A stretch of 64,000 nucleotides of DNA from Aulostomus chinensis (taxonomy: Eukaryota > Chordata > Actinopteri > Syngnathiformes > Aulostomidae), in assembly GCA_037954235.1 (NCBI GenBank), contig JBBMOA010000019.1, forward strand, positions 14,892,305 through 14,956,304. Direction: 5' to 3'. Positions 11,375 through 24,089 of the stretch are shown piece after piece (position 1 is the stretch's first letter; each line of letters begins with the position of its first letter). The notes under the pieces are model-generated. The model saw only the letters and a program-made list of their open reading frames with translations, had not been told where the DNA came from and did no database searches. The position numbers were made by a program, and so were the translations under genes.

Positions 11375-14300
11375 TTGACACGGAAATTTTCTTTTAAGGT
11401 GAACTTCTTGCTGTAGGGGTGCGCTTTACGGATGCAGAGGTGTTGGAAAGATGAAACATCTCAGTAGCTGAGGTAAGCCGAAGTGGGCGGAGCCATAAAT
11501 CCACCATTATTTCTCAGCATTTAATGAAGTCTCAGCATCTAAACAGTTGCATTATAAGAGTTGTTCACTAATTTCTCAGTCCATCTTTATCTCATCATAT
11601 TTCCAGTCAGTAAAAAGCAATTTTCTTTTCATGTACATGTTTTAACATGGCATTTAAGAAGCTGAAGCCTGCTGACTCAATCATCGTAATCTATTCATGA
11701 AAAGAAGTATTACTTTCCTCCACATTCAGTTGCAACCACTTAACTAAACTAGTAAACTTACCTTGTAACTCCTGACCTGGTTTCTATTTGAAGAAGGCAA
11801 CGCCGAGTTTCTGATTGTTGGCATTTTTAAAATGAATGCAAGCTTAGCTAAATAGCTTAACATTAAAACTAAAAAGCTCTTATCCTCGTTCATCTTTTTC
11901 ACCATCAAATCACAATCATCATTCATCTGGGAAGGTTTGAAATCTAACGAACAACAGACGGTTCTAAATGGGACGATGAGTTCGGCTTTGCTTCCTTCAA
12001 ATGCAAAGTCAAATTAATTTTGTAAAAACCCTGAACAATAAAACCTCACCACATCACAACCTCTTTGCTTATCAACCTAAACTGTCAAACCTTAAAGGAG
12101 CACACAGCCATTTTGGGAATTGTCCATCCTCCCCAGAGCCAGAGGAGAAGACACATCCCTGCCTCTCGTCTGTGCTGCATTAGAGAGACCAGCTGGCTGC
12201 TAGTGAGCTTAGCACAGTGAAAGGTAGCGGATGGGAAGAGCATTAATAGATCGAGTTATGGATTATGAGATTATCCAATTTTAGAATAAGACATTTTCAG
12301 AACTAGTTCCCTGATTGGGCGTTGTGATTTGATGCACCACTTCGAAACTTCGGCAAAAGATTTTTTTGATGCTTAGAAGAACAATTGCTGATCAACATGG
12401 CTGACTTGGTAATGGAGGATGAGGAGGATTACCTCACACTCAAAGACCCTTAACCTGATTTACTTGATGACTTTTAATGGAGGTATGCTAATGCCTCCCA
12501 CTCACTGCCATTAATTGTGCTAAGCTAACTCGTGGTCGGCTGAGCTTCGTGGGTCTGTCTTGCCTAACGCACACAGAGGAACGAGGGGGATCCACCTTTT
12601 TTGTCTGGTTTTGTGGAGGATGGACAATAGGAATATTTCCCAAAGTGTTGGTGTTCTTGGAATTGTCCAGTACAATGACATAGGAATGCTATCATAGAGC
12701 GCTCCTTCCTGTTTCTGTCTTGAATCTATCTATAGATCACAAACAACATGGGAAGAGTGACACTCAAAATACAGCAAGCAGGCAGGGATAAACTTTACAA
12801 ATCCACATCGTGCAGCAGAGCTCCATGTTCGTTATCCAGCCTCTGGTTCTCGTCTGCCTCTGATTCTTGAGCCATAACCTTTAAATACCTTGTCCACACA
12901 CACGGGACATGGTCTCTGTCTAGTCTGGTGTTGTGCAGAGGCTAATAAAAGAGCAGCAAATTTGTGTCAGACAGAAAATAACTGCAAATCTTGTTCCACA
13001 GAAGGCCTGCGTCTCCCAACGCGATGTTCCTGTGACTATGAGCTACTATGAAAAGATCTAAACTGAACTGCATCACACTGTGTGGCAAAAACAAATATTC
13101 TTAGAGCATTATGTAACACCGTGCAGGCCACTTCAGCTGGTTTGCCGGCAGCTGCAGTAAGTACAGTCCGCTCTGGTCCGACTTGCCTGCTGGTTTACTT
13201 GAATTCTCTTTTTGCCTCTTCAGCACAGTTTAGAGCTGAAAGGTTTTCTGGTAATTGATTATTTGTTAGAGAAGATAAAATACTATCGATCCTCTGGAGA
13301 GAATCAGGGTCACTGCTGCAGCAGAATACAGGAGGGGAAAATTAATCATCTAAAAAGTGGAGAAAAAAGAAGGACTCACAATATCTGCTCCACATTTAAT
13401 GTATTTACATTCTATAATCCTATTAAATACAGAGAAAAATAGATAAGCCCACTTGTTCCAGCGACTGTTCAGGCTCACTAATTATAAAATGCACGCACTA
13501 TAATTTATGCTGATAGTAATCAACTTGTAAAGTTTATTGCGATAATATGTGGGAAGATCCTCCTGAGAACTCGGAGAAGTTTGATGTCATTCCGTCTACT
13601 TTGGGGTAAAAGATGCTAAATGTTCTTGCTCCATTTCTAAATAAGTCTGTCCACTCTTAATTTGGGTTGTGCTCATTAGTACAGGTTGGTGTGATGCCAA
13701 ATGAAACAGTTTACTTTCATAAACATGTCTTAGTCATATATATAGTTACTGTGGAGCTAATGAAATGTTAGCCTTCAAGCTAACAACAGAACTTTACCGT
13801 CAACTGACAGTTGAAATATTCTTCTCCAGAGCTTCATTTCATTTTTAAGGGCGTTCAGGTTAATTACCACTTCCCTGTATTCCAAATAAAGACGATTTCC
13901 GGAGGCAGCAACATTGTCTGTTTGTTGTTGGGCTTTTCCAAAAGGGAACTTCCCCACTCCCTAGCAGCATGGAGGCACTGAAGCTAAATATCTATGAATA
14001 TATGGTATTCTAGGCTCTCTGTCTGTTTTCAAGTTCCCCTTTCTACTTGAAACAAGAACAAACTGAGCAAGCTAGCTAGTAGCAACCTTCACAATGAAAA
14101 AAAAAATCCATTTTGGTGCACATACTGGACATTTTTGTTTTTTTTATGTTATTTTTATTTTCCTTTCCTTTGTTTCAAGTGCTTATTAGCTAACTGCTAG
14201 CTCGCTGACAATGACCACTTGTCACAGGCTGTCAAGTCACGGAGATGTATCCTAATTCATATTTTCCTGTAAAAATGTTGCTTTTAAAATCAATTTAAAA

Positions 14301-15439
14301 AATGATTTTGCATGAAATACATTGTCTGTTTATTGTGTTATTATGATTGTAGACAGGAGACTCCATTTTGTTAAGCTCAGAGCAGACAAAGCACCGTGTA
14401 AACAAATATGAAGACATAAACAAGTTTCCTGAATAGATCACTATTTATTCTCATGCTGCCATACCTGCATTGTGGGCTTCCTCTTATACAAACAGTGTTT
14501 TTTTCTACTACATCTGATCAATACTAGACTGAGCCACATGTTTCTCCTTCTACGCTACATCTTGATGCAAACTTGAGAAACTCATCCTGTAGCTGTGGCA
14601 GGACACGTTGTACAAAAACCTCTCTGCAATGATGCCAACATCTGCACAGAGCTGTCTCTGCTCCATGAAACAGCAGTAATCCAAAAGTAGCAGTGTGTGG
14701 GTAACTGGTCGGGGTCAGTGCCACATTGTGAAAGAGGCTGTTTTCCCCTGCTGTATGCCTCTCTGTGTTTACTTAGTCCATCCATGTTAATGATAGGGAT
14801 ATCGGTAAAACTACCACTGCTGCTGCCACACTCACTCATTCTGTCTGCCTCTGTCTGTTTGTCCTCCAGGCTCAGTAAAGTCCCTCTGCACTCTTTCTTT
14901 ACCCTTCTATCGCTGTGCATGGTTTTACAATAGAGAAAAAAAAAACTACCTCACAAACTTTCCCCCTCTTTCTTAATAACTAGTACAATGATCACACTGT
15001 TGCTATTTTTCCCCTCACTTAAAGTCAACAGTGCTTCCAGCACCACACAAAGACAGTGCTATGTCTTTGTTTTACATGTGTGTTCCATTCGGTTTGCAGA
15101 TGGATAATCTGAAAGGCCCCTTGTTTTCTTAAAAATACTAAATACAGTGAAAACTCAGTGACACTGCAGTTGTTGTCTGGAGACAGATGTTGCAGCTGTT
15201 TCTTTTGCTGTCTTCTGCAGTGCGTGAAAACAATATGAGTGACCATGAAAGAGCTGCAGTTTCCTCCCCGTCACTTTCTGCTATTAAAGTGTCGGCCATG
15301 GTGCACGTGTTACAGTCGTAAAAGTGAGGCAGACAAGATGCTCCTGTGTTTTAAGATGGTGGAGACAAATTAGGAGGCATTTAAAGGGGGTATTTTTTTA
15401 ATGGAAATTCTTCATTAATTTAGCTTTGTGCTCTCTCTT

Positions 15440-15504
<65 letters not shown>

Positions 15505-18500
15505 TATTTATCCAAGTCACTTTTGGGATATTTACAGAGACTTCTATAAATTTCCTGGAGACTGAACCGAAACACAGCATGCCTAACTGTAACCTTTTAA
15601 CCACTGAGCCAAAAATCTGTGTTTTACCAACTGGGAGCACGGCTTTTGTCCCTGATTAACCAGTCCTAAGTCTGGGGCACTGAAAGTGCCTGAAGTCATT
15701 CTGACACGCACACACATTGGAACTCATCAATGTTCTTGCACACAAATTTGTTCTTCCATTCACCATAAACTTTTGAAGCCCTCAGTTTAGTCTTGCAGGA
15801 TGCAAAGCCTGATGGATATTCATCCCTGACAGATTTTGTGTACCTCTTGTAACTCAACCCAGTTTAAAAACACTCAAATATTAAAACAGGAACACAATAG
15901 GACTCACGAAGGTGTCACAAATACCCATCAGGCTTTGCCTCCTGTCTGTAAGACCGAGTTCACAGTGCAAAAGAACAAATTAGTGTGTAAGAACATATAA
16001 TGACTTTGTCCCAATGTCCATATTCATCCCTTATATTGAACTTTGTCCTATCAGTTGGGGAAGAATTCTGGTTGCCAAGGTTACCAGATATTCTGGGATG
16101 GTGTCCCACAGGGTGTAAATATAGATGCCACACCCCTGCCTGCAATGCACACGCGCGGACACACACACACAAACACAAACAACAATCAGAATATAGATAC
16201 CACCCACTGTCTGACATCACACTCCGGTGAACGAACAACACATTGTCATCATTTAGATTTTGCTAAGTTCAGCGTTTTCATTTTATTCATGAAGAATGTC
16301 TTGTGGTGTGTCTGAAGACACTCCTTGGACTCCCACACAAGTGCACTGTGACTTTAGTTTTCCCATTGGAGAAGATTGTTTTCCTGGAGAATCCAGCTCC
16401 AGACAGCTCCTCTTGGAACAATTTCCAGCCCACATCTGAAAGTCTGGTCCACAATGGTAACTCCTTGAGATCTGCTTGTGGCAGCACTGCATTGATGTAC
16501 AAACAGGCAGGGACCCAGACAGAGCTTTGCTGGACTCCATACTCTCCGGAAATCAATTGGAGGGATAAACACCATTCTTCCACAAGAATGATGGTGGTGG
16601 AGAGCGCTGTCTCTGATGAAGTGAATTATCACCCTACTGCACTTGCTTCAGAAGCTGCAGAATAATTTGTTTTCATTTACCCTGGAGAACAGGAGTCAAC
16701 GAACACTCGCTTCTGGAAAAAAAAGATGAGAAGAACACCGCCCTTGTTGGTGTACTACTGCAGTGTATATATATTTAATGCATCTTTTAGGCATAAATGT
16801 AGATTTTAGATTTTTACACCTTCAATCTGGGATGAAACTATTTATAAAGCTGAAGCGTTGCCTACCTAAGCTGTTGTGGCTACAGCCCTTGATCTCAGCC
16901 AGTAAGTTAGTTGCTGAGTTTGCTGTCCCCACTCGCAAGACCTCGTACTTCTGACCTCTCATGTTTAAACACCACAGAAACATTTGAGCCAGCGTCAAAA
17001 CCTTAACTTGATAACCCATGTAGGGTTGCAATCAGCAGACAAGAAATGTTAACTAGCTGACCCAGCCATGTAAGCGCCATCAGCAGCCCACCGACACCGG
17101 CCCCAAGCAGGACCACAGAGCCTGGCCCAACACCAGCGAATCTCAAACTTTTGCCGCTAGCTCAGATGAATTTTAATGACTGGAGTGTGGAACATTCTAG
17201 GATCTGCTCGTCCTCCATTGTCAGACTCAACCGGATGTCAGTGAAGTTGGTTTTTGTGACACAGCTTTTTGTGTCACTTAGCAATTTTCAACTTGCGCAA
17301 ATGTGTGAATGAGTCTGAAACACTTCACGAGTCCTCTAAACACTGGGTTTTCATGCCACTACTCCTGTCACTCGACAGGGACACAAAAAAAGGACTTTCA
17401 AGTCTTCAAATAATTCATGTGAATGAACACGCCTTACATGTTCGACCAAAATCTTCCGAAGGTGGCAGCAAAGCGCACACAGTAGCACATAATTAAATCA
17501 TTCAGTGACCCCTGGTGCCCCGTACGGATGAGGTTTTTTTCTCACTCATTTATTCAGGTTTTCTTTGGATTTTTCACCCATCTGTGGTTCCACTCAGAAC
17601 CGTTCTGGCAGCCTGGGAGAGAAACAAATTCTTGGCAGTTGTGTCACCAACTGTGGTTGTGCACGCCAAGCATTTGGGCACAGAGGTTTGAAAATACACT
17701 ATTAATCCATATTTCTTTGTTATACAGTTGTCTACTTATTATAGCCGCATGTGCTTGACTCAGTTCAGACTTCTCTGTCTGTTGCCATACTGAGGAACTA
17801 AATAAAGCTGGATGTGACAGCACACTGTAAAAACAAAGAGTGAAACCAGATCATAAACACATGAGAGTCGAGCGCACTAAAGAGTTGTCTTTGTGGTTGT
17901 AATTGCTTCTCTAAGTCATAGAAACCCCACACTGCAATATCTCCTCTTTGAAAAACAAAAAATAAAAAATAAAAAGGAACGAAAGCGAACCAGACAACAC
18001 GTCTATTCAACAGCAGCTGAATGAAGTGAGTCACACAAAGCTGCTCCACAATCACAACTGCACACTGCTCCCCCTTTCACCATTCACTGCTGCTCTGTTT
18101 ATCCCCAGGTAAATGTTATCCTGGCGTTCGTGGCCACGTATGGTGTTAATGTTAGTTCAGCACTGATGATAAGTGAGTGGCGAACAGAGTCTCTTTCATG
18201 CAGGTATCTGATAGACAGGGTGGTGGTGGGGGGGGGGGGGGGGGTACGAGCCTGACTCGCTGGTGACTGATAGGCCCCCAGTCCAACTAGCTTTTTATGA
18301 TATTAATTTCTTTTTTTCTTTTAACCAATAAAGGTGTTAATTTAATGTGAGTTACCTTCACAATTCTTGTGATGTTTTTTTATCTGACTGTTAGTAAGAT
18401 TATGCAAAAAAGGTCTATTTTCACCAGACTCAGCGGAGGGGTTTAGCACGGGCCATTGAGGAACCCATTCAGTTTTGGGGCAGATCCATTTCATAAAAAT

Positions 18501-21500
18501 ATTGTATTTTTTCACGTTGGGTTTAGCTGAGTATGCGGTAGGAATACTATGTGCTAGTCCATGTTATAATTGATCTTTACTTACTCTTTTTTAGCAGGGA
18601 AACAATATAAATCATCATAGATAAAAACAATCCCACTATAAAATGATTTGACCCTATTTTCACACCATTTTTGAGGACAAATTTAGTTCAACCAATTTCC
18701 TTCCCATGTACAGGTGAACACTGGTCACTGCATCGGTGAATGTCATCACGACAGCAGTCAGCAAAGCAAGTATCAGCCAATACTTGAGGTTTGCTCCACA
18801 TGTGGAACTTTCTCTCTGATTCCTGCTAATACACAGCTTAGTAATTCATTTTTGTGCAATGTTAGGACTCCATTTCCCTAAAGCCTTTTGTCCATGAGTT
18901 ATAAAGAGTGACTGTAGTCTGTCCCATAGAAGCAAAGGTGTGGCTCAGTTCACACCCAGTCAATGGAAAACACTCAGTATAGCAAAGCATCCACGACAAG
19001 AGGTGTGACTTTATCCAGCGCTCTGGTGATCTCACGCTCCAACTTCATTTGGGAATAAGTTACTATCTCACGGCAACGCTTGATTGGGAAGCAGGAAGCT
19101 CCTCCCAGAGACACAAACGCAGGAAGTGCACATAGAATCACATCAGTCTCTCCATTTGGTCCTCGTTCAACTTTCCCAGTATCTCCAGCTGCTTTCACTT
19201 GGTTCTCTTGTACCTGTACATTTTATTTTTCTGTCATAAGACAGAGAAATCACATCTCAAGTCGTTGGTCTAAGGTCCAAGTAAAATCACTTTTATTTTT
19301 CCTCCTGTGTAATTTTTCTTCCGGTTTAATGTTGGCCAGCAGGCGATGCCACTGGAACCTGGATGAATTATATTTGTTGCACAACAAGCACCGAGAAGCT
19401 CTCAGCTTTCAAAAAGATTCAGCGAACACTGGCTAACGTATGGCTGATGCAGCTAAGCTAACGTATATCTGATGCAGCTAAGCTAACGTATATCTGATGC
19501 AGCTAAGCTAACGTTAAAAGTGTTAGTTTGACATCACATGGAACCTCTCTTGTTTGCACTTTGTGTGAGGTTTTTATAACTCAACATTCTTTCATCCTCA
19601 TCCTCAGTTATTGTTTTCACATCAGAAGGCAACAGAGGACAAACACATATTCCCCAGTTACAGTGCGTGTCTGTGCTTCAACATGCACGTTAACTACTGT
19701 GTGTTTGTGCTGAGCCACGTGTGACATAATTAGATGTATTTTGGGTCCCGGGCTTCAAACGTGGTTGATGTAATTAAAGGACAGCATGGCAATAAGCTTT
19801 CTAGTTTTTACTGTGTATATCTTTGGTGACTTTGCAGGAGTGTGTATGAGGCAAACATAGTGATTATAAGTGTTTGAGCATTTTATTCTGCAGCAAAAAC
19901 TGTCATGGTTCTTGACCTTTAATGCCACGTGTTATACGTGTTGGATAATTTGGACCGGCGTTAACATGAGGTGTCGCCATCTTTATAGTGTTGCCTGTTT
20001 AGATCTGGTTATGAGGCATTTGACCTGCGGTTGAACCCGGGAGAGGACATACAGACTGACGGAAAAGCAAGGACACAGATCTCAGTTAAGTCAAACCTCA
20101 GGACTGCACAGTCCCTTAAAGAAAAGCAGATGTGTGTGTAAAAAAAAAAAAAAAAAGACGTGACAAATGTTATTGTTACTCTGCTTTTTGCATCTGCTCA
20201 GTGTATCAGTTTGATCCGATGGCAGTAAGAAATGTCTTATGTCCTCCAACGAAAACCAGACTTCAGCAGTGAAGCCAAAAGGAGCAAGAAGACTAAACAA
20301 CACCTTACCTTTGTATCATGTTTTCCAGCCTCCTCCCTTGTTCTTCATCCTGTTCCAGCTGTTTCCGTCGTGCCTCCTCATCATCCACTCCCACCCCCTG
20401 GAGGAGCCATCGGTCCCGCATGGCTTTGGACTGAGGAAGAAGCAGAGAGTTTTGGGTGATTCTCTAGGTCCCCCATGCTTGACAGCCCACATATTTGCAC
20501 TGAATTTGGACTCATGCGATGCAGCGGTGAAAGACATCGTGGCTCCCTTGTTCTTGTTCTGGTTCTCGGGTGAACTAAAGCCTTTTAAACTATTCATTCA
20601 TGCCTTAACCAGAACTGCCAACCAGTGGAAACCCAGCTACAACCAATAAACAGTAACACACTACTTTATATAGTTTTTAAGTAGCACAGGTAACTGAACT
20701 GTTTCTCACAAGGAAAACACTCTTAACGAAGTAAAGCAAAAGATGATACAAGATGTCATTTTTCTTCTTCAGCTTAACAGGTGGGTCTGGGGTCTGAGTC
20801 TTGGGACCTGCTCACACTGGTGATCCGGACCACGGGTGCAGTGCAACACCTCTGCTTCCAGATGCAATGCCGTAATTTGGCAAAAGTTACGGCCAATTAA
20901 AAGATCTGTAGATCTGTAATATTTTCATGCGCTGCCGTCTTTCACCGTTGTTCACTGGCTTGCTGTATGTTAAACCAGGTAGCGAATCAACAGTGTAGGG
21001 TGCAAAGTGCAAACTTGTCACCTTATAATACAGTGTGTGTTACAGTGTGTGTTACAGTGTGTACAGTGAGCTGGACACGCACTCCTGCCAGGTTACGCCC
21101 GTCCTGTCTTTCTCCAGTGAATCAATGAAATATATCCTGACCCACATGATTCTCTACCAAATGTCAGACTCTGTTGCACCGCTCAGAGATGACGTAAGGG
21201 TGATCTGGCTCAGGTTAAACCCCGAGTAATGTGAGCACAGGCCCACAGGGGAGTGTCGAGGAGGGACATGACGACTGGGCCAAGTGTGAGTGCCTGCTAA
21301 GAGGGCGACATTTAGAATCTGAGGTTAGTATACGTAACTCACGTTCTATTTCAAACAGTCATTGCCATCTCCGAGTAGCTGCTACTAGGGTGCAAGGCTG
21401 ACACTAAGACCCAAAGCAGTTAGTACACATCAGATCATGATCCTTGATACAAAGGTGGAGGGAGGCACTACTGGTAATCACCAAACGAGGCCAAGTGGTG

Positions 21501-24052
21501 ACTCACTCCCTCCTCCACACAATCTAGAGCTCTAAGGGCAATTAAGGCACTTTGTTCAGCAGATGGATAAAACATCAAGCCTGGTTAGATGTCACCTGTC
21601 TCTTACCCCATATAAAACTGAATGATTCCAGGGGCCTCAAACACATCACACAGGTGACAGATGATGATGTCTCCGTGCAGCTGCCTGCCACTGGTATCAT
21701 GCCAGAACAGCCGCGGACCGAGATTTGCATTGCCTGACCTCTATTGACCTGCGGGATAAAAGCTCGCCACTGAATGAGTTGTTAAAATGTCAGTGAAGGA
21801 TTGAATTGTAAAAACTATAATTAGTTTTTTGGTTCCGTGTGAAAAGGTGTAAATACCTGGTCCAACCAGGCGCCGGGTGTTCACATAGCAAGAAGTTTAC
21901 TTATGTTTCAAAAACGACATCCAGAGCTTTGTGTTGAACTCGTCTCTGTTTAGCTACAATAACAGAGTCCAGCAGGTAAACTTGGCTTCACTTTGTCTGT
22001 TTATTGTCAAACTGTTGGTTGACTCAAAGTAACAGAGCTGACAATCAACAACGCGCACGCGCACACACACACACAGGCCAGTGAGTGATTATTCCACAGC
22101 ATTTTACCACCTGCTGTCAGAATGTGGCAGCGAGCTATTTTGTTTGGTTGTGTCTGCCTGCGTTGCTGCTGCTGCCCTCCCAACCTCACTAATACCACAT
22201 GCATCAAGAATTCCCTCCATGTGATGAGACTTGACCTCGGGCTCAGAGGCTGTGGCTGCAGCAGTGCTAGTGGCTGCAGTGCTGTGTAGAGATGTGCTAG
22301 CGGCTGACGCATCCTGGCTAGCACGTCTGCGTCCATTCTCAGATGACGCTTGTCTACAGAATGCAGATACCACTGTCACATTGTCAATCACGAAATGTTA
22401 AACCATCTTAGTTTTTAGTGTGTTAGCGTCCCAACATTTGTTGATCTAGGAGGTGTAACATAATCTGATCCAGTTCCAAACCCAATGTTTGACTGATCTT
22501 TTCCAAAATTGAAAGAATCCTTCCTTCGCCCATGGTACAGTTCTCTACCAGGTTTGGTGACAATCAGCCTTAACATTTGAACGTAATCTTGCTTTTAGTA
22601 TCAAAAACTGTACCTTCAGATAAATGAACGGTACCATTACATGGCCTCCTTGGTGGAGTGAATGATCGTAACATTTCACAGACGTCCACATTAAGATTCT
22701 GCTTGTCAACACAACTTAAACCAACGTGAGCTGTCATCAGTGTTCCGGTCAAATCATTCCGTATGAGCAGGCTGGATGTTAATCACCGCAATGTTTTCAA
22801 GGTGAAGCCACTCACAAACAGTTGTTCATAAGGTTGTGCAATATAAGTGACCAGCCTTTTCCTCTGAGAACCAGCCTGCTGTGTTTCTCACGCTGTTTTA
22901 CAAACTTTCCATTTCCTCTTGATCTCTGACACACAACTGCTCAGAGCTTTAGGCCATAACTATTTCAGTCTTCACATAACTGCGAGGGAAAAATCGTCTC
23001 CGGAACAAAACGCCACGTCAGGTTAACTCAACTCACAGGAACCCAAAACGTAGATCAACGCCTCCATACTAGGAGGCTTGAATGGCACAGTCCAGAGATT
23101 GCCATTATCGCTGGGCTCCCCTCTCCATTTCCTCACGCAGGACATGTTGTCTCCGGAGAGCTGACAACAAAGCCGGCTTCATGCTGCCTGGCGGTGTGGC
23201 ACTCAGAGGTAATGGCCATTAAATAGGACTGTGTGTCCAGACGCTGATTACATCTGGAGTTCCAGCCTGCTGCTGCTGCTGTATGCAAGAGAACTAAACA
23301 GAGAGGCTCTCTGCCTCTGGGGAGGGAAGTTAGATGGATGGATAGAGCAAAGATGTTTGGGTTGGGGTGCAGTCAGATGACACTTGGCTATCTCAGAGGA
23401 ACATGGAATATACTCTAGAGATAGATACAAGAAGCAAGCCCTCTGGCATTTTTAGAGTAACTGAAGGAGATTTTTCCATGTAGGAGTCGGACGACAGTTG
23501 GCGTTCCACTTGTAGAACCCAAGATGAACGAACACGTGGGTCATAAATACAAGTGGTGAAAACGACCTACAGTCTATTCATGTATTGCTGAAATGTGAGG
23601 TCACGAATGAAGGAAGTATAAAACATAACATCAATAAAGGAGGAAAAACATCTGGATGAGGGGGAGGGGGGAGAGAGTGGGGGACGGATGATTGGTCGGC
23701 AGGAGAGACAGCCATGTTGGAGGCTACTGAGGAAAGCTGTTGTTGAACGTGATTGCAGTTTCACAGCTGCTATGCAGATTTTGATACTGTTTTATATGGA
23801 GCAGGATATGTGCACATTAGAGCTGGGAGATCAAATATCACAATATTTTTGAGCACATAACTCGATATTGTGGCCCTGATGTGGGGTGACTTACTGACTG
23901 TTGGCTCCTTCACACACTCACACAGTCACTTTCTGTATTTTCAGTAAAGGCCGGTAGTGTGTAATTAAGTAGTCATGCTGTTATGTTATTACTTGCCGGT
24001 TTTCAGATTCAGCTTGTCATTTTAGTATTTTTGCCGAGCTTCGAGAGCGTGT

Positions 24053-24089
<37 letters not shown>

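Larger units (their letters stand above)
6397..20308 (-). other. palm2 intron 3 (13.9 kb)
   Basis: The largest palm2 intron in the reconstruction. It holds CA/GT microsatellites, two copies of a foldback repeat (8340-8985 and 12090-12662), a short minisatellite, fragments of common interspersed repeats and one coding-like relic near 14524-14933. I found no spliceable paralemmin exon in it. Confidence 0.8.

Noticed and set aside
22104..22391. 95-residue minus-strand frame rich in Ala, Ser and Thr
   Set aside because: It reflects a GCAGCAG/CTAGC-like low-complexity stretch and matches no domain; it has no splice support as a palm2 exon.
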